From Porticoccaceae bacterium (GTDB lineage Bacteria; Pseudomonadota; Gammaproteobacteria; Pseudomonadales; Porticoccaceae): a DNA stretch of 64,000 nucleotides. The stretch covers positions 1-64,000 of the forward strand of contig CACETF010000003.1 in NCBI GenBank assembly GCA_902562425.1. Reading direction: 5' to 3'. Both the position numbers and the translations under genes were made by a program. Numbering within the stretch: position 1 is the first letter of the stretch; every line of letters begins with the position of its first letter. Positions 28,763 to 38,144 of this stretch are shown piece by piece. Under the pieces are notes generated by a model. The model ran no database searches. It was not told where the DNA came from and saw nothing but the letters and a program-made list of their open reading frames with translations.

Positions 28763-29593
28763 ATGACAATGAAAAAATATGTTTTCAATGATTTGTTTTA
28801 TTTAATTGATCGTCTTAGAGACCCCGAACTTGGATGTGAATGGGATATCAGTCAGGATTTAGAGAGCATTGTTAAATTCATACTTGAGGAAGTCTATGAG
28901 GTTGTTGATGCCGTGGAGACAAGCGATTATTCGCATCTGAAAGAGGAATTAGGAGATTTATTATTTCAAGTAATTTTCATGTGTAAGTTAGCTGATGAAA
29001 AAAAACTCTTTGATTTTGACGAAGTCGCTGCGGAATCTGTAGCTAAACTAGTTAGGCGACATCCTCATGTTTTTCCCGACGGCACACTTTTCTCAAAGAG
29101 AATTATTGGCGATGACAACTGTTTACAACAGATTTCAGCCAAATGGGAAGAAATTAAGTTAGCTGAGCGCGTCAAAAAAGGACAGGATCAACTCTTGTCT
29201 GATATTCCTCTTGCGATACCAGCGCTGGCGAGAGCGGAAAAAATTCAAAAAAGGACATCCAAAGCTGGATTTGACTGGGACAATGTTGACAAAGTTTTCC
29301 TGAAGGTCAAAGAAGAACTCGGGGAATTAGGAGATTCTATGCAAGAGGGTAATCAGGCTTCTATAGAGGAAGAATTTGGAGATTTGTTGTTCAGTTGTGT
29401 CAATTTAGCTAGACATTTAAGTATAAATTCTGAGCAGGCGCTTCGAAAAGCAAATGCTAAATTTGTTGAAAGAGTTTGTAAGGTAGAGGCCTTATGCGAG
29501 GCACAGGGGCTGACGACCTTGGCCAGTGTCGATCTTGAGGCGCTGTGGCAAAGGGCAAAGTTAGATGAAAATAATTCCTTGAAGGATTGTTAA
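28763..29593 (+). CDS. mazG: Nucleoside triphosphate pyrophosphohydrolase MazG
   Basis: MazG hydrolyses NTPs and dNTPs to monophosphates; in E. coli it also lowers ppGpp during starvation. The 276-residue sequence contains two tandem MazG domains: LEEVYEVVDAVE..LKEELGDLLFQVIF in the first half and KVKEELGELGD..EEEFGDLLFSCVNLARH in the second, each with the EExxE..ExxD metal-binding pattern. No mazEF toxin genes are nearby. Confidence 0.95.
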   Translation: MTMKKYVFNDLFYLIDRLRDPELGCEWDISQDLESIVKFILEEVYEVVDAVETSDYSHLKEELGDLLFQVIFMCKLADEKKLFDFDEVAAESVAKLVRRHPHVFPDGTLFSKRIIGDDNCLQQISAKWEEIKLAERVKKGQDQLLSDIPLAIPALARAEKIQKRTSKAGFDWDNVDKVFLKVKEELGELGDSMQEGNQASIEEEFGDLLFSCVNLARHLSINSEQALRKANAKFVERVCKVEALCEAQGLTTLASVDLEALWQRAKLDENNSLKDC

Positions 29594-29730
29594 GTTGTTA
29601 CTTCTTGTCTGAAATATTCAATCAGTGTAAGGTGCTCCCGAAATAAAGGTTTTTTAAAGTGCACGCAAAAGAAAAGTGCTCACAACTTTGTTCGCGTTAA
29701 AGTGTCTCTGGGAAAAAGGTATTAAGCATT

Positions 29731-30387
29731 GTGAGAATTATTTTGTTAGGTCCACCGGGAGCGGGAAAAGGTACGCAAGCAAGGTACATCGTTGATTATT
29801 TTGGTATTCCACAAATATCGACAGGCGACATGCTTAGGACTGCTGTAAAGGCGGGCACAGATTTAGGTCTTCGAGTACAGGATATAATGACTTCGGGAGG
29901 ATTAGTTTCAGATCAAATAATTGTAGAGTTGGTCAAAGAAAGAATAGCTCTTCCCGACTGCGTTAATGGTTTTCTTTTTGATGGATTTCCCCGAACCATC
30001 CCCCAAGCCAGGGCAATGTTGGAAGCAGGTGTGGACATTCAATATGTGATAGAAATTTCCGTAAATGATGACGAAGTAGTGACTAGGCTTGGCGGAAGGA
30101 GGGTGCATGAAAGGTCGGGACGCAATTATCATGTAATTTATAACCCGCCAAAAATAGAAGGACTTGATGATGAGACTGGTGAACGTTTGATTCAACGCGA
30201 GGATGATAGGGAGGATACGGTTCGTAATCGGCTAAAAGTTTATCGGCAGCAGACTAAGCCATTAGTCGCGTTTTATAAAGGTTTTGCAAGCGAGGGTTCT
30301 GGCATTGTGCCCTGCTTTGCCTCTGTAGATGGCTCCGGAAACCTGGATTTTATTCAGTGTAAGATAAGAGAAGTACTTTTGCGATGA
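29731..30387 (+). CDS. adk: Adenylate kinase
   Basis: Adk interconverts ATP + AMP and two ADP. The 218-residue enzyme has the P-loop [11 protein letters not shown], the AMP-binding STGDMLR, the DGFPRT motif, and a long LID domain ([19 protein letters not shown]) without zinc cysteines, as in Gammaproteobacteria. The start is GTG at 29731. The 137 bases upstream presumably hold its promoter, though no canonical boxes are obvious. Confidence 0.97.
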   Translation: MRIILLGPPGAGKGTQARYIVDYFGIPQISTGDMLRTAVKAGTDLGLRVQDIMTSGGLVSDQIIVELVKERIALPDCVNGFLFDGFPRTIPQARAMLEAGVDIQYVIEISVNDDEVVTRLGGRRVHERSGRNYHVIYNPPKIEGLDDETGERLIQREDDREDTVRNRLKVYRQQTKPLVAFYKGFASEGSGIVPCFASVDGSGNLDFIQCKIREVLLR

Positions 30388-30399
30388 TCTTTAAATACT

Positions 30400-30440
30400 G
30401 GCCACACTAAACATGTTGTTTCATAGAAATTAGTGTGCCT
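30400..30440 (+). terminator. Stem-loop between adk and tsaB
   Basis: CACACTAA (30403-30410) pairs perfectly with TTAGTGTG (30430-30437). With one bulged base the stem can extend to GGC/GCC, giving about ten pairs around a 19-base loop. No T-run follows, so a classical intrinsic terminator is unlikely. It may protect the adk mRNA end, act as an operator, or help Rho-dependent termination. Confidence 0.4.
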
Positions 30441-30517
30441 CATGAATTTCAATGATGTGGCAATACTATTTGCTTACGCCCAGCTTTCTCTCTTTGTTTT
30501 AGTAGTGGAGTTTTGAA

Positions 30518-31204
30518 ATGATGCTCGCAGTAGAAACAGCAACCGCTGCTTGCTCGGTCGCTCTGTCTGATGGTAACCAAACATTTTTTCGTTATTCTAA
30601 AGAACCTCGCTCACATAGTAAGAAAATCATTAATATGATAGGGGATGTTTTGGAGGATGCTGAAGTTTCGTTTTCAATGATTAATTGTCTTGCTGTGACA
30701 GTTGGCCCCGGATCGTTTACGGGGCTTCGGGTTGGCTTTTCAGTTATCCAAGGACTAGCTTTTGCTCGAGACCTCCCAGTCGTTCCGCTGTGTACATTGG
30801 AGGTTCTTGCCGCTACATATCGAAGGACACATATCGAGAAAACCGGAAATGGATTGGTAATCTCGTTGTTGAACGCCCGCATGGGTCAATGCGCTCTTGG
30901 CGGGTATAGGTGGAATGGAAATTTTTGGTCAAATGAAATTGCAGTTTGCTTAATGGAAATAGATAGGGCAGAGAAATTGATATGCGAGCAACAACCTGAA
31001 ATGGTAGTAGGAGATGTGGGTGTATTATTTGAAAAGGAAAATATGAATCGCGATAAGCATGCTCACATAGTTTTAGAGCTTTGTCCTCATGCCATTGATG
31101 TCATAGTGCTTGCAAGTGAGTCTAGTAAAAACGCAGATAAAATAGGAAACATCGCACTCACCTATCTAAGGGAAAGCAATACGTGGTCCAAATCTAAAAG
31201 ATAA
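30518..31204 (+). CDS. tsaB: tRNA threonylcarbamoyladenosine synthesis protein TsaB
   Basis: TsaB (YeaZ) is the scaffold partner of TsaD and TsaE in making t6A37 on ANN-decoding tRNAs. The 228-residue protein has the ASKHA-fold start MLAVETATAACSVAL and the conserved VTVGPGSFTGLRVG. The catalytic metal site of its relative TsaD is not expected here. tsaE is in this same window at 50652, but tsaD is not seen. Confidence 0.95.
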   Translation: MMLAVETATAACSVALSDGNQTFFRYSKEPRSHSKKIINMIGDVLEDAEVSFSMINCLAVTVGPGSFTGLRVGFSVIQGLAFARDLPVVPLCTLEVLAATYRRTHIEKTGNGLVISLLNARMGQCALGGYRWNGNFWSNEIAVCLMEIDRAEKLICEQQPEMVVGDVGVLFEKENMNRDKHAHIVLELCPHAIDVIVLASESSKNADKIGNIALTYLRESNTWSKSKR

Positions 31205-31219
31205 CTAGGTTTAAAACTA

Positions 31220-32014
31220 ATGGATATTTTCCAAGCTATTTTTTTGGCTTTAGTTCAAGGAATTACAGAGTTTCTACCCGTGTCCAGCTCGGGGCACTTG
31301 ATACTAGCAAGCAATCTTTTAGGATGGAGAGATCAAGGTCTGGAGTTTGACGTTGCCGTTCATTTGGGCTCCTTGGTTGCGGTCATTGTTTTCTTTCGAA
31401 AAGATTTAACCCGCCTAACAAATTCTTGGTTAGCTAGTATTTTTAAGAGGCACGTGGATGGAGATGCGATATTGGCCTGGCAGTTGTTTGTTGTCACGAT
31501 ACCAACAAGTGTGGTTGCTTGGGTTTTTAGTGATTTTATTGAAATGCATTTCCGTTCATTAAGTGTAGTTGCTTCTGCTACTATTTTTTTTGGACTGTTA
31601 CTTGGATTGGCAGATATATCGAGAGAGACAGATGCACCGTCAGAGACTCTAAGTTGGCGAGATTCGTTTCTTGTGGGTTGCGCGCAAATTTGTGCTTTGG
31701 TACCCGGGGCTTCAAGATCTGGAGTAACAATGGCCGCGGCATTGGCATTAGGTTACTCTAGGAATGTATCAGCGCGCTTTTCCTTCTTAATGGCTGTACC
31801 GATAATCTTTCTGAGCGGTGTTTATAAAACAACACAATCAATTTGGGAGGAGACACTGTTGATACCGCTTCTCATAGGGGTTATTGTTTCAGCAATGAGT
31901 GCCTATTTTTGTATAGGAATCTTTTTGCGTTTTATTCAACGCGTCGGAATGATGCCTTTTGTAATTTATCGGTTGATACTCGGTAGCGTGTTACTTTTTG
32001 TTGGCCTGAATTAG
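31220..32014 (+). CDS. uppP: Undecaprenyl-diphosphatase UppP (BacA)
   Basis: This membrane enzyme recycles undecaprenyl pyrophosphate, the lipid carrier for cell-wall precursors, and gives bacitracin resistance. The 264-residue protein has multiple hydrophobic helices, the signature GITEFLPVSSSGHL near the N-terminus and the second active-site segment LVPGASRSGVT. It starts 15 bases after tsaB and may be co-transcribed with it. Confidence 0.97.
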   Translation: MDIFQAIFLALVQGITEFLPVSSSGHLILASNLLGWRDQGLEFDVAVHLGSLVAVIVFFRKDLTRLTNSWLASIFKRHVDGDAILAWQLFVVTIPTSVVAWVFSDFIEMHFRSLSVVASATIFFGLLLGLADISRETDAPSETLSWRDSFLVGCAQICALVPGASRSGVTMAAALALGYSRNVSARFSFLMAVPIIFLSGVYKTTQSIWEETLLIPLLIGVIVSAMSAYFCIGIFLRFIQRVGMMPFVIYRLILGSVLLFVGLN

Positions 32015-32058
32015 TTAGGGTGGGGTTTTTTCAAAAACAAACTCGGAGGTATAACTGA

Positions 32059-33351
32059 TTGGCATATGATATGAAATTGAAAGAGTTGAATCAAAGGTTG
32101 TACAGTTTTTTAGATAACTCTCCGACTCCTTTTCATGCGGTCTCGCAGATGTCCCAAATTCTGGAAAAAGCAGGGTTCACTCAAATTTTTGAGACGGAAG
32201 ACTGGTGTTTAGAGACAGGTGGAAAATATTTTGTCACTCGAAATCAGTCCGCGTTGATTGGTTTTATAGTAGGAGAGAGTGACCCCGCAGAGTTTGGAGC
32301 TCGCGTGGTGGGAGCTCACACGGATAGCCCTGCTTTAATGGTCAAACCCCAGTCGGAAATAAGGGACAATGGTTTTCTTCAATTGGGTGTAGAGGTGTAT
32401 GGGGGCGCACTTCTCAATCCCTGGTTTGACCGCGATTTATCTATCGCGGGCCGCTTGGTTTGCCAGTCAGTTGAGGGTGAACTGTCATCTCATCTCATAG
32501 ATTTAAAAAGACCCGTGGCTTTCATTCCTAGTCTTGCGATACATCTTGATAAAGAGGCAAACAAGAATCGCACTATTGATCCGCAAACAGATCTTTCGCC
32601 TGTTGTACTGCAATTAAATAAAAATCAAGAGCTGAGAGAGGTCCTCCAGAAAGAATGTCTCAATGAGGAATTAATAATAATTGATTACGAGTTATATCTT
32701 TATGATTCTTTGGGTGCGACAGAGTTGGGGTTGCAGAATGAATTTTTCTCATCAGGCAGGCTGGATAACTTATTAAGTTGTTTTTCAGGAGTTGAGGCAC
32801 TGTCCCGTGCGGATTCAAAGCATTTCTGTGTACTCGTTTGTAATGATCATGAGGAGGTTGGAAGTATTTCTGCCTGTGGAGCGAGCGGTTCATTTTTAGA
32901 ATCGGTCTTTGAAAGAATTTTTGTCAGCAAGCCTTTGAGTAGCGTTTTTACAAGCTCTATGTTTATTTCATGTGATAATGCCCATGCTGTTCACCCAAAC
33001 TATAAAAAACAACATGATTTCTGGCATCAGCCAGTCTTAAATGGAGGCTTAGTCATAAAGGTAAACGCCAAACATAGGTACGCTACAACCAGTCTAACGT
33101 CTAGTATTTTTAAAAAGATATGCTTGAATGCTGAAGTGCCAGTTCAAACTTTTGTTTCTCGGAATGATTTAAGTTGTGGCAGTACCATTGGGCCTATGAC
33201 CTCGGCTCGTTTGGGGATACCCACAATTGATGTAGGCATACCGCAGCTGGCTATGCACTCGTGCAGAGAAACAGCTGGTGTAAAAGATCCAGTTTATTTA
33301 AGTAAGGCACTGGAGAAGTTTTTTAATTTTCCGCACTCAGTTTCAGTGTAG
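32059..33351 (+). CDS. apeB: M18-family aspartyl aminopeptidase
   Basis: This cytosolic zinc aminopeptidase removes N-terminal acidic residues. The 430-residue protein shows the metal-binding motifs GAHTDSPAL, SGRLDNL, CNDHEEVGS and a C-terminal MHSCRE, in the order expected for M18. The start is probably TTG at 32059, because GGAGGT at 32045-32050 is well spaced for it; the in-frame ATG at 32071 is 20 bases away. Other members run 425-450 residues. Confidence 0.93.
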   Translation: MAYDMKLKELNQRLYSFLDNSPTPFHAVSQMSQILEKAGFTQIFETEDWCLETGGKYFVTRNQSALIGFIVGESDPAEFGARVVGAHTDSPALMVKPQSEIRDNGFLQLGVEVYGGALLNPWFDRDLSIAGRLVCQSVEGELSSHLIDLKRPVAFIPSLAIHLDKEANKNRTIDPQTDLSPVVLQLNKNQELREVLQKECLNEELIIIDYELYLYDSLGATELGLQNEFFSSGRLDNLLSCFSGVEALSRADSKHFCVLVCNDHEEVGSISACGASGSFLESVFERIFVSKPLSSVFTSSMFISCDNAHAVHPNYKKQHDFWHQPVLNGGLVIKVNAKHRYATTSLTSSIFKKICLNAEVPVQTFVSRNDLSCGSTIGPMTSARLGIPTIDVGIPQLAMHSCRETAGVKDPVYLSKALEKFFNFPHSVSV

Positions 33352-33365
33352 GTTTGCATTAAAAT

Positions 33366-34385
33366 ATGGTCAATTTTTCTGGCAAAAAACGCGTTCTCAC
33401 GGGCATCACCACTTCTGGGACACCACATTTAGGAAACTATGTGGGAGCCATCAGACCGGCTATTCATGCCAGCAGATCTGAGTCTAATGATGCTTACTTT
33501 TTTTTGGCGGATTATCATGCGTTAATTAAAACGCAAGACCCGCTCTTGGTGCATCAGTCTACGTTAGAAGTGGCGGCGACATGGCTGGCACTTGGTCTTG
33601 ATCCGGAAAAAGTGACTTTTTATAGACAATCAGATATTCCAGAAATTCAAGAATTGACTTGGTTCTTATCCTGCATGACGGCGAAAGGCTTGATGAATAG
33701 AGCCCATGCTTATAAGCATGCAGTGCAGGGAAATCTTGATAATGGAGAAGACGAGGATTTTGGAATTAACATGGGATTATTTGGATATCCAATACTTATG
33801 GCGGCAGATATATTGATGTTTAATGCACATGAGGTACCGGTAGGACAGGACCAAGTGCAGCATGTTGAGATGGCAAGAGATATCGCTCAGCGGTTCAACC
33901 ATAAATTTGGAGAATATTTCGTCTTGCCCAAGGCGGGGGTGGATAAAGATTTATCGCTTTTAAAAGGCTTGGACGGCCGTAAAATGAGCAAAAGTTACAA
34001 TAATACGATCCCACTATTTCTCCCAGAGAAACAACTCAAAAAATTTATCAATAAAATAAAGACTAACCTTTTGGAACCCGGAGAGAGGAAAGATCCAGAT
34101 TCTTCTGCGGTTTTTCAGATTTGGAGGGCATTTGCAAGTCGGCAACAAACACAGGAAATGCGAGAAAGGTTTGAACATGGCATTGGGTGGGGCGAAGCGA
34201 AGAAACAATTATGTCATTTAATCAATACAGAACTTCAATTACCAAGGGAGCGTTATTATAAGTTTTTGGAAAATCCTGAAAGAGTAGAATCCATTTTGAT
34301 TAAAGGAGCAGACAAGGCCCGCGCAGAATCGAAAATAATGATTGAAAATCTGCGCGATGCGGTTGGCATAAGGCCGTTGTCCTGA
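33366..34385 (+). CDS. trpS: Tryptophanyl-tRNA synthetase
   Basis: This class I synthetase charges tRNA-Trp. The 339-residue protein has the HIGH-like [15 protein letters not shown] near the N-terminus and KMSKS in [15 protein letters not shown] near residue 200. [13 protein letters not shown] and [15 protein letters not shown] fit TrpS specifically. It follows apeB by 14 bases. Confidence 0.97.
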   Translation: MVNFSGKKRVLTGITTSGTPHLGNYVGAIRPAIHASRSESNDAYFFLADYHALIKTQDPLLVHQSTLEVAATWLALGLDPEKVTFYRQSDIPEIQELTWFLSCMTAKGLMNRAHAYKHAVQGNLDNGEDEDFGINMGLFGYPILMAADILMFNAHEVPVGQDQVQHVEMARDIAQRFNHKFGEYFVLPKAGVDKDLSLLKGLDGRKMSKSYNNTIPLFLPEKQLKKFINKIKTNLLEPGERKDPDSSAVFQIWRAFASRQQTQEMRERFEHGIGWGEAKKQLCHLINTELQLPRERYYKFLENPERVESILIKGADKARAESKIMIENLRDAVGIRPLS

Positions 34386-34475
34386 TTTTAAAATTAAATT
34401 TTTTAATCATCAGTTTGCACCTCAAAAAAGCTGTATACTCTCACTAGGTATTAATGCAAAGATGTGGAGGTTTGG

Positions 34476-35078
34476 ATGTTTAGTCGAATTGTTCCTTTGA
34501 ACAATTTTGTCTTGTTTTTCCTTCTCGTTGGGTGTGGTTTTGGGGGAGACAAAGCACCGCTAACGGAAAAACAAAAAACTATGATTGCAGAGCGCATCGC
34601 GCCGGTGGGATCAATTGTAAAAGTTGAGGATTTGATTCAAGAAAAAAGTGATGCTTCCTCCGAAATGATGTTAGACAAAGTAGCATTGTCACAGGGAAAT
34701 GAGCACGTAGTCGAAATGCTAAATTCCGGTGATGGAGGAAACATGATTTTTGATCCGCCAGTAATTAAAGTGTCCAAGGGTGATACTATTCACTTCAGAG
34801 CAGTAGACATGTCGCATAATTCTGCAACAATCAATTCGATGATACCGCCTGGCGCTGAGTCGTGGGCCGGATTGATAAACCAAGACATAAGTGTGGTCTT
34901 AGATATTGAGGGCGTTTATGTATACCAATGTGATCCTCATGCGATGATGGCAATGGTTGGGGTGATTCAGGTTGGGGCGGCTACTAACATCAGTGAGGTA
35001 AAAATTGCGGCTGAGGAATATAAATCTAATTTCATGCTTAACACTGATAGGTTAGCCGGATATTTGGCCCTGCTCTGA
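34476..35078 (+). CDS. Lipoprotein with pseudoazurin-type blue copper domain
   Basis: From the ATG at 34476 (GGAGG five bases upstream) the protein is 200 residues. Residues 1-20 are a lipoprotein signal ending LLVGC, with Cys20 as the likely lipidated residue. Residues 75-167 match a pseudoazurin-like cupredoxin (KGDTIHF, MIPPGAE, GVYVYQCDPH), with all type-1 copper ligands present: His114, Cys152, His155 and Met160. The linker (about 29-52, with ERIAPVGSIVKV) resembles the start of cytochrome c5 domains but has no CxxCH haem site. A periplasmic electron-carrier role is inferred from the family. The partner is unknown; no nitrite reductase or oxidase is nearby. Confidence 0.88.
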   Translation: MFSRIVPLNNFVLFFLLVGCGFGGDKAPLTEKQKTMIAERIAPVGSIVKVEDLIQEKSDASSEMMLDKVALSQGNEHVVEMLNSGDGGNMIFDPPVIKVSKGDTIHFRAVDMSHNSATINSMIPPGAESWAGLINQDISVVLDIEGVYVYQCDPHAMMAMVGVIQVGAATNISEVKIAAEEYKSNFMLNTDRLAGYLALL

Positions 35079-35147
35079 CCGATATACCGTATTTTCAAAG
35101 CCTCATCGAGCCGCCTTCCAATCCTGACTATTATTATTTGTGTGTGA

Positions 35148-36710
35148 TTAGACGCCACTTATTCGCTGTGGTCCAGCCGCTAAAATAGAGTTTGAGACTT
35201 CGAATTTCTGCATGTTTTCTGTAAATAGATTGGCTAGTTTTCTGGCTTGTACATCATACTCTTTTGAATCTTTCCAAGTTGTTCTGGGATTAAGATACTT
35301 ATCGTCGATACCGGGGATGTCTGCGGGAACGTGAAGATTCAGGATCTCTAGATATTGGGTCTCTGCGTTACTTAAGTCGCCATTGACTATGGCAGACACA
35401 ATTGATCTTGTGACAGGTATTGGAAAGCGGTTTCCTTTTCCGTTTGGTCCGCCAGAACCACCAAACCAGCCAGTGTTGACTAAAAATACCTCAGATCCAA
35501 ATTTTTCAATACGCTTTAACAATAGATTGGCATAAATTTCTGCTTTTCTTGGCATGAAAGGGGCACCAAAGCAAGGTGAAAAAGTGGGGGATATCCCTTT
35601 CTCAGTCTCTATTTCAGTCGAGCTCACTCGTGCAGTGTAGCCCAATAAAAAATGATATGCTGCTGCCTCTTGGCTCAGCAATGAGACAGGAGGTAACACT
35701 CCATTCACATCGCAGGTTAGGAAAATGATATATTTTGGTTCACCAGAAGAATTTTCGATTTTTCGATTGGGCACGTGTTCAAGTGGGTAGCTACATCTGC
35801 CATTTTCCGTGATTGAGGTATTATCGAATTCTGCGATGCGCTGATTGGAGGCATTTACGAATACATTTTCAATAATGGCACCAAATCGGATAGCATTCCA
35901 AATAATAGGCTCATTTTTTTTGTTCAAGTTTATTGTTTTAGCATAACACCCACCTTCAAGGTTAAACACACTGTCTTTAGCCCAACCATGTTCGTCATCT
36001 CCAATGAGAGCACGCCGTGGGTCTGCAGAGAGTGTGGTTTTTCCTGTACCGGAGAGGCCAAAAAATAAGGAAGTATTTCCGTCATCTCCAACATTTGCAG
36101 CGCAGTGCATTGGCATTACGCCTAGAGCGGGTAAAAGAAAATTTTGTACGGAGAACATCGCTTTTTTAATTTCACCAGCGTAGCTTAGTCCGGCGATTAG
36201 AACGCGTCTCATAGAAAAGTTGATAGCCACCACACCCTCAGATCGCGTTCCATCCGCAGCTGAATCACAGACGAAGTTACAAGCATGCAGCATTTCCCAG
36301 CAAGGTTTGTTTTTTGGATTATATTGCTTGGTCCTCACGAACATATTTCGGGCAAATAAATTATGCCAAGCAGTTTGCGTTGTTATTTTTAAGGGTAGAT
36401 AGTGTTCTTCATGCTGCGCCACATGGAGGTGAGAAATAAATTGCTCTTGTTGATTTAAATAAAGCACAACTTTTTCCCAGAGAAGGTTAAATTTGCTCTC
36501 TTTCATCCTCTGGTTTGTTGTCCCCCAAACGATTGATTCGGCGGTGGTGGGCTCATCCACAAAAAATCTGTCGAGTGGAGAACGTCCACTTCGATTTCCT
36601 GTAAACACGCACAAAGCTCCGTTGTCAAGCAGGTGTCCCTCTCTACGAATTAAAGATAGTTCAATTAATTCAGCTACGCCTAAGTCGTTATGGGAGATTG
36701 CTTTGGCCAT
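35148..36710 (-). CDS. pckA: Phosphoenolpyruvate carboxykinase (ATP)
   Basis: PckA converts oxaloacetate and ATP to PEP, ADP and CO2, the entry to gluconeogenesis. The 520-residue protein has the P-loop-like kinase motif GLSGTGKTTLSADP, the metal-binding GDDEHGWA just after, and NTGWFGGSGG near the C-terminus, all diagnostic of the ATP form. It is downstream of hslO on the same strand after 175 bases, which likely hold its own promoter. The gene order yrfG-hslR-hslO-pckA is as in E. coli. Confidence 0.97.
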   Translation of the reverse strand: MAKAISHNDLGVAELIELSLIRREGHLLDNGALCVFTGNRSGRSPLDRFFVDEPTTAESIVWGTTNQRMKESKFNLLWEKVVLYLNQQEQFISHLHVAQHEEHYLPLKITTQTAWHNLFARNMFVRTKQYNPKNKPCWEMLHACNFVCDSAADGTRSEGVVAINFSMRRVLIAGLSYAGEIKKAMFSVQNFLLPALGVMPMHCAANVGDDGNTSLFFGLSGTGKTTLSADPRRALIGDDEHGWAKDSVFNLEGGCYAKTINLNKKNEPIIWNAIRFGAIIENVFVNASNQRIAEFDNTSITENGRCSYPLEHVPNRKIENSSGEPKYIIFLTCDVNGVLPPVSLLSQEAAAYHFLLGYTARVSSTEIETEKGISPTFSPCFGAPFMPRKAEIYANLLLKRIEKFGSEVFLVNTGWFGGSGGPNGKGNRFPIPVTRSIVSAIVNGDLSNAETQYLEILNLHVPADIPGIDDKYLNPRTTWKDSKEYDVQARKLANLFTENMQKFEVSNSILAAGPQRISGV

Positions 36711-36885
36711 TTTAAGTTTATAGCTTAAGTATTTTTAACCTTGAAGTAGACCCTTATTTAAATATCAGGCTATTCGACTACAGTCTCTTTACTTCTGATG
36801 GTAGCTTAGAAACGCCAGTCTGCCTATTCTTTTTGAATGAAAATTTTGATTCTAATTATATATTACACAAGTTATTCTCCAATTG

Positions 36886-37764
36886 TTAATTATGCGTATT
36901 TTTGAACTCCGATTTATGAAACTCATAGTTTTTATCGCAAAACTCACAGTTTACCGAGATTGAATCCCCTTCCTGAAATAAAGATGGTGGTTCTTTTAAA
37001 TTAAGTTCATGAAGTGCTTTTAGAAATCTTTCACGTGAGCAGCTACACCAAAAATTTGGATTTTCCACAGATAAAATGCGGATGTCATCATTGGAAAACA
37101 AAGAAGTAAGTTGATCGTCATGGGGCAGATTAATTTGTTCCTCCGCACGAAGTGTTTCTAGCAGAATAGATTTTTCTCTCCAAACTTGGGAGCATTTGTC
37201 ATTCGAAGTCTGTTCCGGCATTTTTTGTAGCAGTATGCCGGCTGCAGTTTGCATATTGCCAGCGAGTTTGATTTTAGTTTTTAGCTGCTCCGATTGCTCG
37301 AAATAATACTCTAAACAACGACTTAGGGTCTTTTCGCAAATCGGGACGATTCCTTGATACCTATCCCCATATTCGGGCTCCATAGTGAGTCTTAGAGTAC
37401 CTTTTTTAAATATTTGGTAAAAATCGATTTGGTCCGAAAGCATTGAGAAATCGCCACGTACAATTCCTCTAATATTATTTTTCGAGGTGCATTCAGCCAT
37501 AATACTTGACAGGCCTCTTGCTCTTTGAGCATGAAGGATCAAACGACCGTCGTATTTAAGATTTGCGTTGAGTAAACAAACAGCTGCGAGAAATTCCCCG
37601 AGCAGTTTACTGACGTCGTGAGAGTAGCTATTGATCGAGATTACGTCTCTAAAATACGAGCACAATGTCACTACTTGCCCTTTAATGTTAGTGTTATCGA
37701 AAATAAATTTAGTCAATGTATTATCTTTAAACATTTCTTCACGTGGGTCTTTGGTCAGTCTCAC
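36886..37764 (-). CDS. hslO: Redox-regulated chaperone Hsp33
   Basis: Hsp33 is a holdase activated by oxidative unfolding of its zinc-binding C-terminal switch. The sequence carries the four switch cysteines as FWCSCSRERF and, about 30 residues later, NCEFCDKNY (CxC..CxxC). The annotated GTG start shares GTGA with the hslR stop, suggesting coupling. Homology would also fit a start at the internal ATG near 37734 (MFKDNTLTKFIFDN). The family length is about 290. Confidence 0.95.
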   Translation of the reverse strand: MRLTKDPREEMFKDNTLTKFIFDNTNIKGQVVTLCSYFRDVISINSYSHDVSKLLGEFLAAVCLLNANLKYDGRLILHAQRARGLSSIMAECTSKNNIRGIVRGDFSMLSDQIDFYQIFKKGTLRLTMEPEYGDRYQGIVPICEKTLSRCLEYYFEQSEQLKTKIKLAGNMQTAAGILLQKMPEQTSNDKCSQVWREKSILLETLRAEEQINLPHDDQLTSLFSNDDIRILSVENPNFWCSCSRERFLKALHELNLKEPPSLFQEGDSISVNCEFCDKNYEFHKSEFKNTHN

Positions 37765-38135
37765 CTAAGTTTTCGCAGTTGGTGTATTTGCCGACGTTGT
37801 TTTTTATTTGGTCGAGTTGCAATTGGATTTGAAAGTGATGAAATTTTCTTCTCCTCGATTAGTACCTGCCTCTTTTGATGGCTTGTGTCGGTCTCCGAGT
37901 AGAGCTTCTGAGCTTCGGGAGCTCCTTTTCTTTTTGAGCTTACTGCAAGCACAACAACAATTTTCTCACCTACAGGTTGTTTGATGCTTACAAGTTGATT
38001 GATTTCAACTTTTCGACCCGGCTTTATTTTCTCTTTATCAATCTTTATGTGGCCGGCGTTAATGGCGGCTTTAGCCATCGACCGTGTTTTGTAAAATCTT
38101 GCGGCCCAGAGCCACTTATCGATTCTTACTATCAT
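37761..38135 (-). CDS. hslR: Heat-shock protein Hsp15, S4 RNA-binding protein
   Basis: Hsp15 binds free 50S subunits carrying nascent chains and helps recycle stalled ribosomes. The 124-residue protein starts with the S4 domain (VRIDKWLWAARFYKTRSMAK..AINAGHI) and ends in a very basic tail (RPNKKQRRQIHQLRKLR). It is followed by hslO with a four-base overlap and preceded by the HAD gene after nine bases, so these three form one operon. Confidence 0.95.
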   Translation of the reverse strand: MIVRIDKWLWAARFYKTRSMAKAAINAGHIKIDKEKIKPGRKVEINQLVSIKQPVGEKIVVVLAVSSKRKGAPEAQKLYSETDTSHQKRQVLIEEKKISSLSNPIATRPNKKQRRQIHQLRKLR

Positions 38136-38144
38136 AAAAAATTT

